Shown: in pieces, positions 55,093 to 64,000 of the stretch
How positions within the stretch are numbered: the stretch's first letter is position 1
Layout of the letters: every line of letters begins with the position of its first letter
Assembly (NCBI GenBank): GCA_003508835.1
Contig: PUFA01000012.1
Span: 19,510,001 to 19,574,000, forward strand
DNA length: 64,000 nt
Direction: 5' to 3'
From: Eonycteris spelaea
Lineage: Eukaryota > Chordata > Mammalia > Chiroptera > Pteropodidae
The notes under the pieces: model-generated
Database searches by the model: none
What the model was told of the DNA's origin: nothing
The model's input: the letters and a program-made list of their open reading frames with translations, nothing else
Made by a program: the position numbers and the translations under genes

Positions 55093-57314
55093 GATCTAAA
55101 TAGAACATACTCTGGGAGGAAACACTAAAAAAAAAAAATAGAAAAGAAAATAGAACTCAGCAGGATAACTCATATACATCTGGAAATAGCTTATAAACAG
55201 AGCCTTATTTTCTCTTATGTACTTCACACTCAAATTAAATATTTCTGTCCCTCTGAGACTTAGCAAAGAGATGAGAATATACTTTGTGCTAATATCAGAC
55301 TGATTAGTGGGACCCTAAGGTCTTGGGAGACACTTAAGACTCACCTAAAGATTTCATCTCTGCTTAGACCGGACAGGGTCTACATAGAGAAAAATGGTGT
55401 GTCACATCAGTTGATGATAAAAATGACCCATAATTTTTAAAAGAACATTTTTAGTGAATTATCATCAAAGGTTTCCTCCAATTCTGTTACCTCCTGAACT
55501 GCATTTTTAGCCCTTTTCTACTTCACTTTTTCCCCAAAAACATCCTTTATAATGAATAAAAATTGATTAAAAACATTATAGTTTATTGTGTGGCTATACC
55601 TGCCAAAGATAGGATGAGTCAGTAACTGAAAGAAGATATAGACATAATTGGAGACCTGATTTTGAGGGAAAAGCATCTTTTAGTTTCAGAACAATAGATT
55701 CTCAAAACCCTAGACAGGGAAGAAGCTATGGTTTGCCCTGGGAAGAAAACTGCCCATTTTTGCCTATTTAAGAAAAACAGAGCATAAGAGCTCATAAGCG
55801 TCCCCTCTACAATCCAGCATAACAAATTGACAATACTGGTGCCAGGAGGACTGTTTCAGCACCTGCAGATCCATTGAGAAGAGAAGAATTCAGAATTCGT
55901 TTTCCATAGGAAATCACAGTGTTCACGGTGCCTATCTTTTATTAAAATAATGCTGAGACTGAACTTCAAGCACATTGAGGGCTGAGAAGGCATTTCATAG
56001 CACCTCGCCACCATTTTTTAAAATTGCCTGTTTCAAGAAGGGGACTTTGAGTTCTAAGCAAATGACCTCCAAATGAAAATTTGGGGGGCACAATGTGTTC
56101 AGAGAAGAGGGGAATAGGGGATAGAAGAGGGGAATAGATCCTCTAAGTGGAAAAAAAATAAGGGAGAAAAATCCTCTAATTGTGCCTCCCCACCTCCATC
56201 CCCAAAGCCATGGAAGATACTGCAGTTAACAAAAATTTTATAAACTAAAGAAAATAACTTAATAAACTAAAGGAAATCAATTTTCCCTTCTGCCCTTTGA
56301 TTTCTGCAAGAGTGATGATATATTAAGAAATGAGCAAAAAGGTATCTTTTATAAAACTCTAGCATTCCAAAAGGCTCTAAACTCAAAACCTTTTTGTAGT
56401 ACTTTTGAAAAAGTATAATGTCTTTTACAGAAAGTTGTTGCTGAGTACCATCTTCTGGGAGTTATCCAAACTGTGTTGGGAAATTTCAGTGCACTTAGAG
56501 ATGAAATTGGGATTTGGTTTGCACAGTGGCCTCCTGGAACATGAAGAGAAATTTCTGGGAACCCAGGCAGACTTTTGGGTTCACCTGGAAACTTATTGTC
56601 TTGGTCTTTTGAATGGGTACTGGAATTGAATTAGGAGTTCCATTTCCAGTGGAAAAGATGCAAAATGAGCACCTTCAGGAAATAAAGGCTCCAGATCATC
56701 CCTATAAAGTGGAAAAGGGCTTAGGGGTAGAATCTAAGGAGGAGGAGGACCTATCCAAGGACCCTTCCCCTTCTTCTCACTGCCTTCAGGCGACTGGGTT
56801 AAGGTGGGGGGGCAGGGAATGTTCTCTGAATATTATATTGCCTTCAAAATTATTTTCTCCTCTGTTGACAAAACATGCTCATGAATATTCAATCTGAATG
56901 AGGTCCTCCACTTAGCAATGGCTATCACTGTCTGATTAATAAAATGATATGCATGTATACATGTGTGTATGTAAAACCACAATGGTTCATCTCTCAAATT
57001 CTTAGTCAGTTATATTCCTGATTGGATCTGCCAAATAAAATTCCCACAGTCCTGTAAGATAAACAAAATTTTCATCTCTGGATTTCCTCATCTCGAGCTA
57101 GAGCATCTTCTATCTGTATGGTACTAAAGATTTTGCATCATCACTTCTATTTTCCTCATTAATCCTTTATAATGTTATTGGTCTCCTGGGTGTTCCTTTG
57201 AAGTTAGTAGAAATTTGGCTTATGAAAAAAGTTTTCATATAAATGGATAGCACTAGCGTCGTCTTACCAAAAAACATGAATGGCAGAGGATGGAGTTTTA
57301 CTAAGAATGAGAGA
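55093..57314. other. No gene or recognised repeat over about 2.2 kb
   Basis: The content is a short A10 run near 55,128-55,138, a two-copy GAAGAGGGGAATAG duplication at about 56,105-56,137, and overlapping frames at 56,405-56,629 and 56,613-56,897 without recognised domains. This is the longest unassigned block in the window. Confidence 0.45.
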
Positions 57315-57530
57315 GTAATATGATAGAAATAACATGGATTTGACTTTCCAGGTCTGCCACTTACTAGCAGGATGACTTTGATCAGTCAATCTTTTAACTT
57401 TTTTTTCTCACTCAGTAAATGGGGTATAATATTGCCTTGTAACCTTGTTATGAGAATTAGAATAAGATCTTGTTTTCTAAGTCTCCTGATATATTAAGTA
57501 TCAAGTACATTTTCTTACTCACTTCCTTTT
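57315..57530 (+). repeat. MIR SINE
   Basis: 'AACATGGATTTGACTTTCCAGGTCTGCCACTTACTAGCAGGATGACTTTGATCAGTC' and 'CAGTAAATGGGGTATAATATTGCCTTGTAACCTTGTTATGAGAATTAG' are in clear MIR order. Confidence 0.9.
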
Positions 57531-58109
57531 TCATGGGGCCTTCGTAGATAGTAGATGTGAGAACCTTTCTTAGGATGTCTCATCAGAATTCTGAGAGGTT
57601 ATCTTTGCTATTCATTCCAGGCAGATCCGCGGTATATTATTGCAGAGTCAGCTCGTAAAGTATGTATGAACTCTCTCCAAACTGGTATTTTAAACCAAGA
57701 AAAAACCACTTCACTGTAGCTGCCTATAAATAAAAAGAGAAAGTTTCCAACCACATTTTTTGCCTGTGCCAAAGGTAAGTTCTGCATTGCTCAAGGGAAT
57801 TGCTGAAAAGATATTGAGAAAAACTCACCTAATGCAAAATCCCCAAATGCCACCGTAACAAAATTAATTTACATAAATTGGCAAAAGTTTAAGAAGAAAG
57901 TTTTTTTTCTTCCACAGCCTTTCTTTCCTTGATTCATGAATTGTAGCATCAAAGAACTTTATTTAAACCAGCAAACACACAAACAAATGTTGTTGCATAG
58001 ATTAGTAGTTTGGTTAGATGAAGTGTTTGCAAACAATCTTAGCTTTAATATCAACGTGTTAAAATTTCAATAGCAACAAAATACTTTCTATTTTTTCATT
58101 CTCTTATAA
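57531..58109. other. No gene or recognised repeat
   Basis: The stretch is A+T-rich unique sequence; a T8 run occurs at about 57,901-57,908. Confidence 0.5.
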
Positions 58110-58480
58110 TTCATGAAACACTTATTGAAAACCTAACTTGAGTTGGACAGTGCTCCAGGTGCTGGGGATAAAAAGTTAATCGGACAGGAAAAAGCATTCC
58201 TGTATTCATGGAGTTTAATATTCCAGTGAGAGGAGACAGATAATGAACATGCAAACAAATAAATAGATTATATATAACTTCAGAGAATAATAAATATTAT
58301 GAGAATATATAACAAGATAATATAGTTCCCTAACAGTCAGCAGTACTCTTAGACTCTCTGAGGAATATTCCTTAAGCTGAAATCTGAATGACAAAAACAG
58401 AGCCATAAGTAATCAGGTAATGTGAATAGCAAGTGCAAAGGCCCTGAGGTAGGAGCCAGAGAAGTATGTTTAGGGCAAAA
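58110..58480 (-). repeat. L2 copy, antisense
   Basis: 'CAGTGCTCCAGGTGCTGGGGATAAAAAG', 'TTCATGGAGTTTAATATTCCAGTGAGAGGAGACAGATAATGAAC' and 'AATAGCAAGTGCAAAGGCCCTGAGGTAGGAGCC' match reversed L2 from the tail inward. Confidence 0.9.
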
Positions 58481-58774
58481 AGAAAGCTTCCAGATGATGA
58501 TTACTTCGCTGGTCCACAGAGTCTACCATGAATAGCAAGAATATAAGAGCTTGTAAGCCAGGGGAAAATGTCTGAATTTCTTGCTAATTGTAATGGAAAT
58601 CCTCATTTATCAGATGCCCTTATACTTCACATTACACAAAGGTTCCCCTAACCACACACACACCCAGCACAAAGCGGAGTAGATTCACTGTAAATGTCTG
58701 TGTTAAATGATAAGGCTGATTATCTAGACCCTGCTTTGTGGTTTCCCTGGTGCTAGAGTTAAACAAGTTAATGA
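58481..58774. other. No gene; may be the inner continuation of the L2 copy
   Basis: 'GAATAGCAAGAATATAAGAGC' could be decayed L2. The 85-codon minus frame at 58,632-58,889 has no domain. Confidence 0.35.
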
Positions 58775-59005
58775 ATGGAAAAATTACAGATGGACTCTGA
58801 ATCATGTATTTATAGGTTTCAAATTCTACACTAACAGCTAAAAGGTCTTGGGCAAAATGCTCAATTTCTCTGAGCCTCAATATTCTCATTTACAAAATAG
58901 TAATAATATCCTTTTTCTTAGGAAAACATTAAAAGGAGATTCAATAGTAAATTGTAAGTTGCCCAGCAATAGTAAGCACTCAATAAACATTCACTATCTC
59001 CCAGC
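58775..59005 (+). repeat. MIR SINE
   Basis: 'AAGGTCTTGGGCAAAATGCTCAATTTCTCTGAGCCTCAATATTCTCATTTACAAAATAG' and 'AGTAAGCACTCAATAAACATTCACTAT' are MIR core and tail. Confidence 0.92.
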
Positions 59006-59154
59006 TTCACTTGCCTGTCAGCACCCTGACATTTTTATCAAAAGCATCATGACCTGCAAATTTTGTAGAGAAAAGCTGGTTTCCAAATTAAGAATTCTAG
59101 GCCCATATACATGTAAAGTAACTGATTATGGCCCTGTATCACTTGCTTATTGCT

Positions 59155-59295
59155 GCCTTAAAGACAACCAGGTTTAGGTTCTAGCCCTAGTTCTATTACT
59201 AAATTGCTTGCAATCCAGTCCCTGATCACCTGTGGGCCTCTGTGAAATGAAAGATTGGAGTAGATGGTGCTACCCAGCCCTGGCATCTTCCAACC
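59155..59295 (+). repeat. MIR-like SINE fragment
   Basis: 'GGTTCTAGCCCTAGTTCTATTACTAAATTGCTTG' and 'GGGCCTCTGTGAAATGAAAG', ending in a 'TGGCATCTTCCAACC' segment, follow a MIR variant. Confidence 0.6.
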
Positions 59296-59606
59296 GATGA
59301 CCCTGGTAAGAGTTCTGAGAGAGTGGACTTGTCTCCCAGGAAACACGGCAGAAGTCTTATAACTGAGATATTTGGGTGATGAGATCCAAATTCTTTGAGA
59401 AAAACAAATGAAACCTTGGCCCATTAACCTTGGCCAATAAATAGCCTCACTTCCTTTTTCTCCAACCTTATTATTCTAAAACCTAGAGTGTCAGAAATGT
59501 TATCTCATCCTCACTGGACCTTGAGTATTTTTAAAAGCAACTGACATCAAAGAGAAAACTCGAGTACAATAATGGGATCAAATGTGTGCACGTCTCTGAT
59601 TTTTGC
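59296..59606. other. No gene or recognised repeat
   Basis: The stretch is unique sequence up to a T17 run. Confidence 0.5.
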
Positions 59607-59623
59607 TTTTTTTTTTTTTTTTT
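59607..59623. repeat. Poly(T) run, 17 bases
   Basis: T17 is followed by GTCACATG. On the minus strand it could be the tail of an old retroposon, but no body is recognised. Confidence 0.9.
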
Positions 59624-61184
59624 GTCACATGATAAGGTTATTACCCTTTATTTCCAAAAATATCTTTGAGGTGAAATCTACAAAAGTAGATTTTAAAAAA
59701 GCTAATATTTTAAAAACTTAAAAGAATTTAAGGAGGGTATTTAGGATTTAAATCGATTCTGGCCTCCTCTACCTCTACTCCTCCTCATCACAACTTGGGC
59801 TTTTATTTCTCTGTCTGCTTGGTTTCCTTGTCATTATTGTTATTGTTCCAATTAAACACAATAAAAATGAAAACAACTCCAGCAGCAAGTGCCTGACACT
59901 ACAAAATTACAACTGTTGTGAGAGGCTTAAGCTGAAAAGGGAACTTATGTGTCTTGTCTCAAGGCATATATTTCAGGGAAATGATTTTTCAATGAAGACT
60001 TTGAAGTGAGAAGAGACTATTTCTCCAAAGGTCAAATGCTTCACCCCAACAGAATGTTTTCCCATGTCTTACAGAGAGAGCAGTTTCTTTCAGATATGTC
60101 AACAAAAGTACCCCTTCCCTCAGACCCAGGCTAAATGAAGAGTCCTAAAAAGAGATTACCCTCTGCTTTAGTCAGTTCTGTTGTTTGCTTTCTTTATCCT
60201 GGTGTTTTGTGACCAGGAATGCTGAATAAAATGGATCAAAGGTCTGAGAACAACTAAGGGTGACACACAGTATTTCAGAGAGTTCACAGCAACCACAGAT
60301 CATATCATGTTTAAGAGATTAAATTACATGTACCAAAGGTAGGCACTAAATCCTCCAAATTCTATATATTTTCCATGTCGATGGGTCTGTAGAGCAGGAA
60401 AAGGAGCTGGTGCTGCTTACCTAAAATATTGGCTCCCTTAGTATCATCCCTGCTCTTTCTTGGCCAAGGGCATCCATAATTACCTCCCGTAAACTGACAA
60501 CCCTACCACCCTCCATACACACCCACTGCTGAAAATTGTATTGGCAATTAATTTGTCAGGAAAATGCTAGAGGATGTGAACACTGGTAATTTTATGCCAT
60601 AGATATTCAAATTAAACCTCTAGCCTAAGTGCTTTCAGTGTCAAATTGTAGAATAGCTGCAGAAGAAGAGAACACAACCTTCCTCCTGCTATCTCCTGAC
60701 AAGAGGCGAAAAAGAATGTTCCAAGTGGATGTAACAAGCTTGGCTCCATCTGTAGGCTTGACTTGGGAACATTAAGAACAAAACACACTAATTATGGGTG
60801 ACGTTCCTTGTGTTCCTCTCCGAGTGAAAAGGGATGGGGTGGTTGTTTGTTCTATATCACTCCCGAGTGCCGAGAATCTTTTTAATGAAGAACAATAGCG
60901 TCGATTCCCATGACTTGCGGAAGTCTGCTCTAACTCTGCACTTTATTTTCCAGGATTACTGTGGTTTATAGACTCTTGGTCAACTGACAATTACAAAAGA
61001 AACAGAAGCCAAAAAATATTAGCATCGCACTAACTAGAAAGAGAGTCCCCCAAACTGTCTCCTGTAGAGAAAGAAAGCCTCTGGGACATTCAAGCTGAAT
61101 CGAAGGGGAAAGTGTAGGGCTTCAGATGCTCCTGTGGCTATAATCTTAAAGAGTCACTTCATTCATTCTTTTAAAGGAAGAGAG
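59624..61184. other. Unique sequence; CpG-bearing block at 60,700-60,960
   Basis: No gene or repeat is recognised. Bases 60,700-60,960 hold about six CpGs, a GGTGACGTTCC word (CRE-like TGACGT) next to CTAATTATG, and no recognisable repeat. This makes the block a candidate regulatory or conserved element, as inference only. Confidence 0.4.
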
Positions 61185-61375
61185 TAAACTAACATCGATT
61201 GTCTACTTCAGGCCAAGAATTGTGCATATATTACATCATTCAATGTCTACATTAAATCCATTAGGAATATATTAGCCATCATCATTTTACAAATGAGGAA
61301 ATTTACGCATATGGGTTAAATAACCAGTCTGCGTCCTTTATGGAATTCAAACTCAAGTCTTCCTGGGGTCTTCCT
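61185..61375 (-). repeat. MIR SINE, antisense
   Basis: 'TGTCTACTTCAGGCCAAGAATTGTGC', 'CATCATCATTTTACAAATGAGGAAATTTACGC' and 'GAATTCAAACTCAAGTCTTCC' match reverse MIR from the tail. Confidence 0.85.
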
Positions 61376-61844
61376 AATTTTAAATAATTCAAACTTCTGT
61401 GTCAAGAGCACTCAGAGAAAAATGGAGGACTCATGGGTTAGCCAATGGAATTCTTTCATAGGTTTTCCTAATCCTTGTAGGTAGATTAAATAAATAGTAT
61501 CTTTCAAACATATATGCACTAATACTTTTGAATGTACATAGATGCCGTTGATGAAATAGAAATGCATTTTGATGCATCTTCTTATTATTGTATATGTTTT
61601 CCATCCTTAGGTACCAAAAATACAATATTATCGCATGAATATATTTTTTTCCATTAGGGGCTTGTTTACTCAAGAACTACTGCTGTTCTCCACACAGCTT
61701 CTTGAACCTATTCTTTAAAGATATGACACAGACTGAACACCACAGAATTAAATTGTGGCACCATGTGTCACACTTGTATGCAACATGGAAGCCATTAATA
61801 TCTGGTTTCAAGCTCAGTTCACTATAGTATAGACACTAATTTGC
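61376..61844. other. No gene or recognised repeat
   Basis: An 80-codon minus frame at 61,431-61,673 has no domain. The sequence is A+T-rich. Confidence 0.5.
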
Positions 61845-62005
61845 AAAGTGTAATCTAAGAATTATCTGGAACTTGGTTAAAAAAATCATTCCTGAGCACT
61901 ATTTCAGACCTATTAAGTCAGACTCTCTGGAGATAGGACCCAAAAATTGCACTTTTGTGAGCTCCCTAGGAGATCCTGTCACGCATAAAGTCTGAGAATC
62001 AAGAG
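61845..62005. mobile_element. MER5A-type hAT-Charlie MITE
   Basis: 'GCAAAGTGTAATCTAAGAATTATCTGGAACTTGGTTAAA', 'CAGACCTATTAAGTCAGACTCTCTGGAGATAGGACCC' and 'GCACTTTTGTGAGCTCCCTAGGAGATCCTG...AAAGTCTGAGAATC' follow MER5A across its length. Confidence 0.82.
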
Positions 62006-63451
62006 TGAAAACTGATACCACGGAAGAAATTCTGAACCAGCCATACAATAACTAATGTAAATAATATTCAAGGGACTAACATAAAAGTATACGGGATGTG
62101 AGGCCTTGAGTTCCCATCCTTGGAGAACAAGGACTGTGGGCTACAGTCCATCAGTTTACACCAAGGCAAAGAAAAGGCCTTCAGTGCTCAAATTAGCAAC
62201 ACAGAATTATTAACACATTGTTAGCCAAAGGGATTTTTCCTCTATTGTGAGATATGAGAATGCTTTGTCAAACCAAATTTTGAAAAAATTCTCTCTCTCT
62301 CCTACTTAGAATAGCATAAATCAAATGCCATTCATTAATATTAATATAGCCTCTGCCTTTACCGTTTCTGTTTATTTCATTTCCTTTGGTTTTACATTCA
62401 GAAATCCTTTCCTTGAAATATGCACACACACAAAAAAAGAAGAATGAGAGTTTATCCTAGTGAGTCTTTTAAGATGCCTGTTCTCATGAAGAACTAACTA
62501 GTTTTAGGAGTTTTTTGTATACAAAAAAATGGAAATTCCCATGCGATGAGAGATGTGGAATCTTGAACTCTCACAGTCTGGGATGGCAAGAAGTCTCCAT
62601 CTTGCAGGCTAACTTCAATTGATTGGCACTGGGGCACTGTATTGGGAAAGTTTCTGAGACCACACCCAGGTGCAAGAGAAAAGAGTAGTGGGATTGATTG
62701 TGGCAATGTGGCAACAAAGTGCCAGGCACTTGCTATTCTTGCTCTTAGTGATTCAGTATTTGCATTGAAAATACCTGCCAGGATATACAACACCCAAAGT
62801 CAGAGAATTCTGGAAACTTTCGCTCGTTCAAATTCACCCTTAATGTAAGAGAAGCAGTATCCAGAAAGGATGAATTTCCCAAAGCTAACTACTTGGAAGT
62901 GCAAGACCAATGTTAGAACTCGGTTTTATTTTCTCCCCATCAGTTCTCTTTAGTACCATCAATGACATCTCACAATGAAACAAGTTCCCGTTTATCTTAG
63001 CCATATTTGTTACAGAGCTTCTGGAAAGATCATTAAGTTAATCTCCACTATGCCAGGTCAGTGAGGAGTTCTACCAGGCAGCAAGTGTGGTGACCTCTTG
63101 CCTCCAATACCAAGTTGGCCTATAATCTAGAATAGTCCGATCCTAGAAGAACCAAACAAGATACTGACTGGTTTTGCTCTCTTAAGTGGGAATATATTTC
63201 CAGAAAGTTGGGGACAAGGTGATTCTCTGGGAAAAGTTGGCTCTGTGCAACAGGACAGAACTGACTAAATGCTGAATGTTATGACGCTCTCTTACCTGGA
63301 ACCTACTGGGGTGAGGGATGGAGTCAACACTGCAGGGCTGTGGTTATAGATTCTCCATCCCTAAGCACTCTGAAATGCTTCATGACGGAGTCCACAATCA
63401 GAGGGCTGCGTTCCTCCCGACAGACTCTCATGGATAGAGATGCTCACAGCT
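62006..63451. other. No gene or recognised repeat over about 1.4 kb
   Basis: Opposed frames at 62,494-62,793 (minus, 99 codons) and 62,642-62,848 (plus) overlap without any domain. No repeat is recognised. Confidence 0.45.
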
Positions 63452-63540
63452 TTATAGATCTCTTACAGTGATTATAGATCTTATTTATTTTCTTATAGAT
63501 CTTATAGATCTTATTTCTTATAGATCTTATAGATCTTTTA
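63452..63540. repeat. Degenerate tandem repeat of TATAGATC
   Basis: Six copies of TATAGATC occur in about 90 bases with T-rich spacers; the middle pairs abut as TATAGATCT. No known satellite is recognised. Confidence 0.9.
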
Positions 63541-63675
63541 TATGTGATTTCACCAGTCCAGACAACAGGGCCTAAAAGGAAAGTTAGCATCACAAGCATT
63601 TCAGCACCTTCCTTCTCTTGGAACCCTTTTATTTCTTTGTTCTTCTCTTTCAATAGTCTTAAATAGCTTTCTATG

Positions 63676-63677
<2 letters not shown>

Positions 63678-63728
<51 letters not shown>

Positions 63729-63729
63729 T
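63678..63729. repeat. (ATC)17 trinucleotide microsatellite
   Basis: ATC units are perfect. On the minus strand they read GAT and give 17 consecutive Asp codons inside a 101-codon frame (63,749 down to 63,444) that continues through the TATAGATC tandem repeat. No domain, splice or promoter evidence supports that frame as a gene. Confidence 0.97.
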
Positions 63730-64000
63730 TGCATAGAATGTTCCTCCAATCTCCAGGGTCATGTATCATTGGTGCTCATAAAGAAATGTGTGTCCCATAC
63801 AAATGAGACTCATGATAGAGTACAGGATTGTCTACAGATGAATTACATACAGCAAGAGAATGAGACTAGAGTTAGAGATTAAGGCAAAGCTGGGGATGTT
63901 CTGTGCAGCCACATACCCTGTAACACTTGGCAACAGGAAATAGTCACAAGGAATGTTTCATTTCCCAGTTGTGAGGCTTTTGCTATTTATCGTGTCTTCG
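63730..64000. other. No gene or recognised repeat
   Basis: The stretch is unique sequence to the end of the window; nothing can be assigned. Confidence 0.5.

Noticed and set aside
63673..63882. Poly-Ser plus-strand frame of 69 codons
   Set aside because: It is the other-strand reading of the ATC microsatellite with no further support.
1..64000. CRISPR arrays, operons, phage or bacterial mobile systems
   Set aside because: The sequence is clearly mammalian in its repeat content; no direct-repeat/spacer structure or prokaryotic gene is present.

Overview
This window looks like ordinary euchromatic DNA from a placental mammal: a stretch of intergenic or intronic sequence with no protein-coding gene that I can recognise. 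Evidence for this is the wide, roughly uniform spread of old eutherian repeats (MIR, L2, L1M, MaLR-type LTRs, MER5A, MER20), the low CpG content, many microsatellites, and the lack of any long open frame except one that runs antisense through an L1 5' end. I see no primate Alu, rodent B1/B2, carnivore tRNA-Lys SINE, ruminant BovB/Bov-tA, or horse ERE SINE. The 3' end of the best-preserved L1 resembles, from memory, L1 tails of bats and horses. A small 5S rRNA-derived retroposon is present, and 5S-derived SINEs are known from fruit bats. A pteropodid bat is therefore my best guess, as an inference of moderate to low confidence. L1 activity is known to have been lost in that family, which would fit the absence of intact young L1 here.

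Layout. 1-5 kb: mostly unassigned sequence with one MIR and simple repeats. 5.2-6.8 kb: a long L2 copy that includes part of its reverse-transcriptase region. 9.5-9.7 kb: a 5S-derived insertion with a perfect target-site duplication. 10.6-14.4 kb: a mosaic of L1 pieces, one of them inverted, interrupted by a 365-bp segment I cannot explain, and followed by a perfect 44-bp AT-rich palindrome. 16-30 kb: scattered MIR, MER5A, MLT1-like LTRs and L1 scraps in otherwise unique sequence. 30-31.6 kb: MER20 inside L2, then two MaLR LTRs in opposite orientations. 32.6-37 kb: an L1M tail, MIR/L2, an LTR with an embedded (GGAA)17 array, and fragments of an old DNA transposon.

37.6-44.8 kb is the most structured part: a near full-length 5.8-kb L1 (5' UTR, broken ORF1, broken ORF2, 3' UTR and tail) sits inside an older L1M copy with an 11-bp target-site duplication. 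45-64 kb: MIR, L2, MLT1 and MER5A copies, one nearly complete 765-bp LTR, an L2 interrupted by a DNA transposon, and a terminal ATC microsatellite that reads as poly-Asp on the minus strand.

Nothing here forms an operon or a pathway, and I do not see a new biological system. The items most worth a second look are the 5S retroposon, the nested L1 with its 190-codon antisense frame, the unexplained 365-bp segment, and several strong inverted repeats. Repeat-family names come from recognition by eye, and most element edges are approximate to within some tens of bases.
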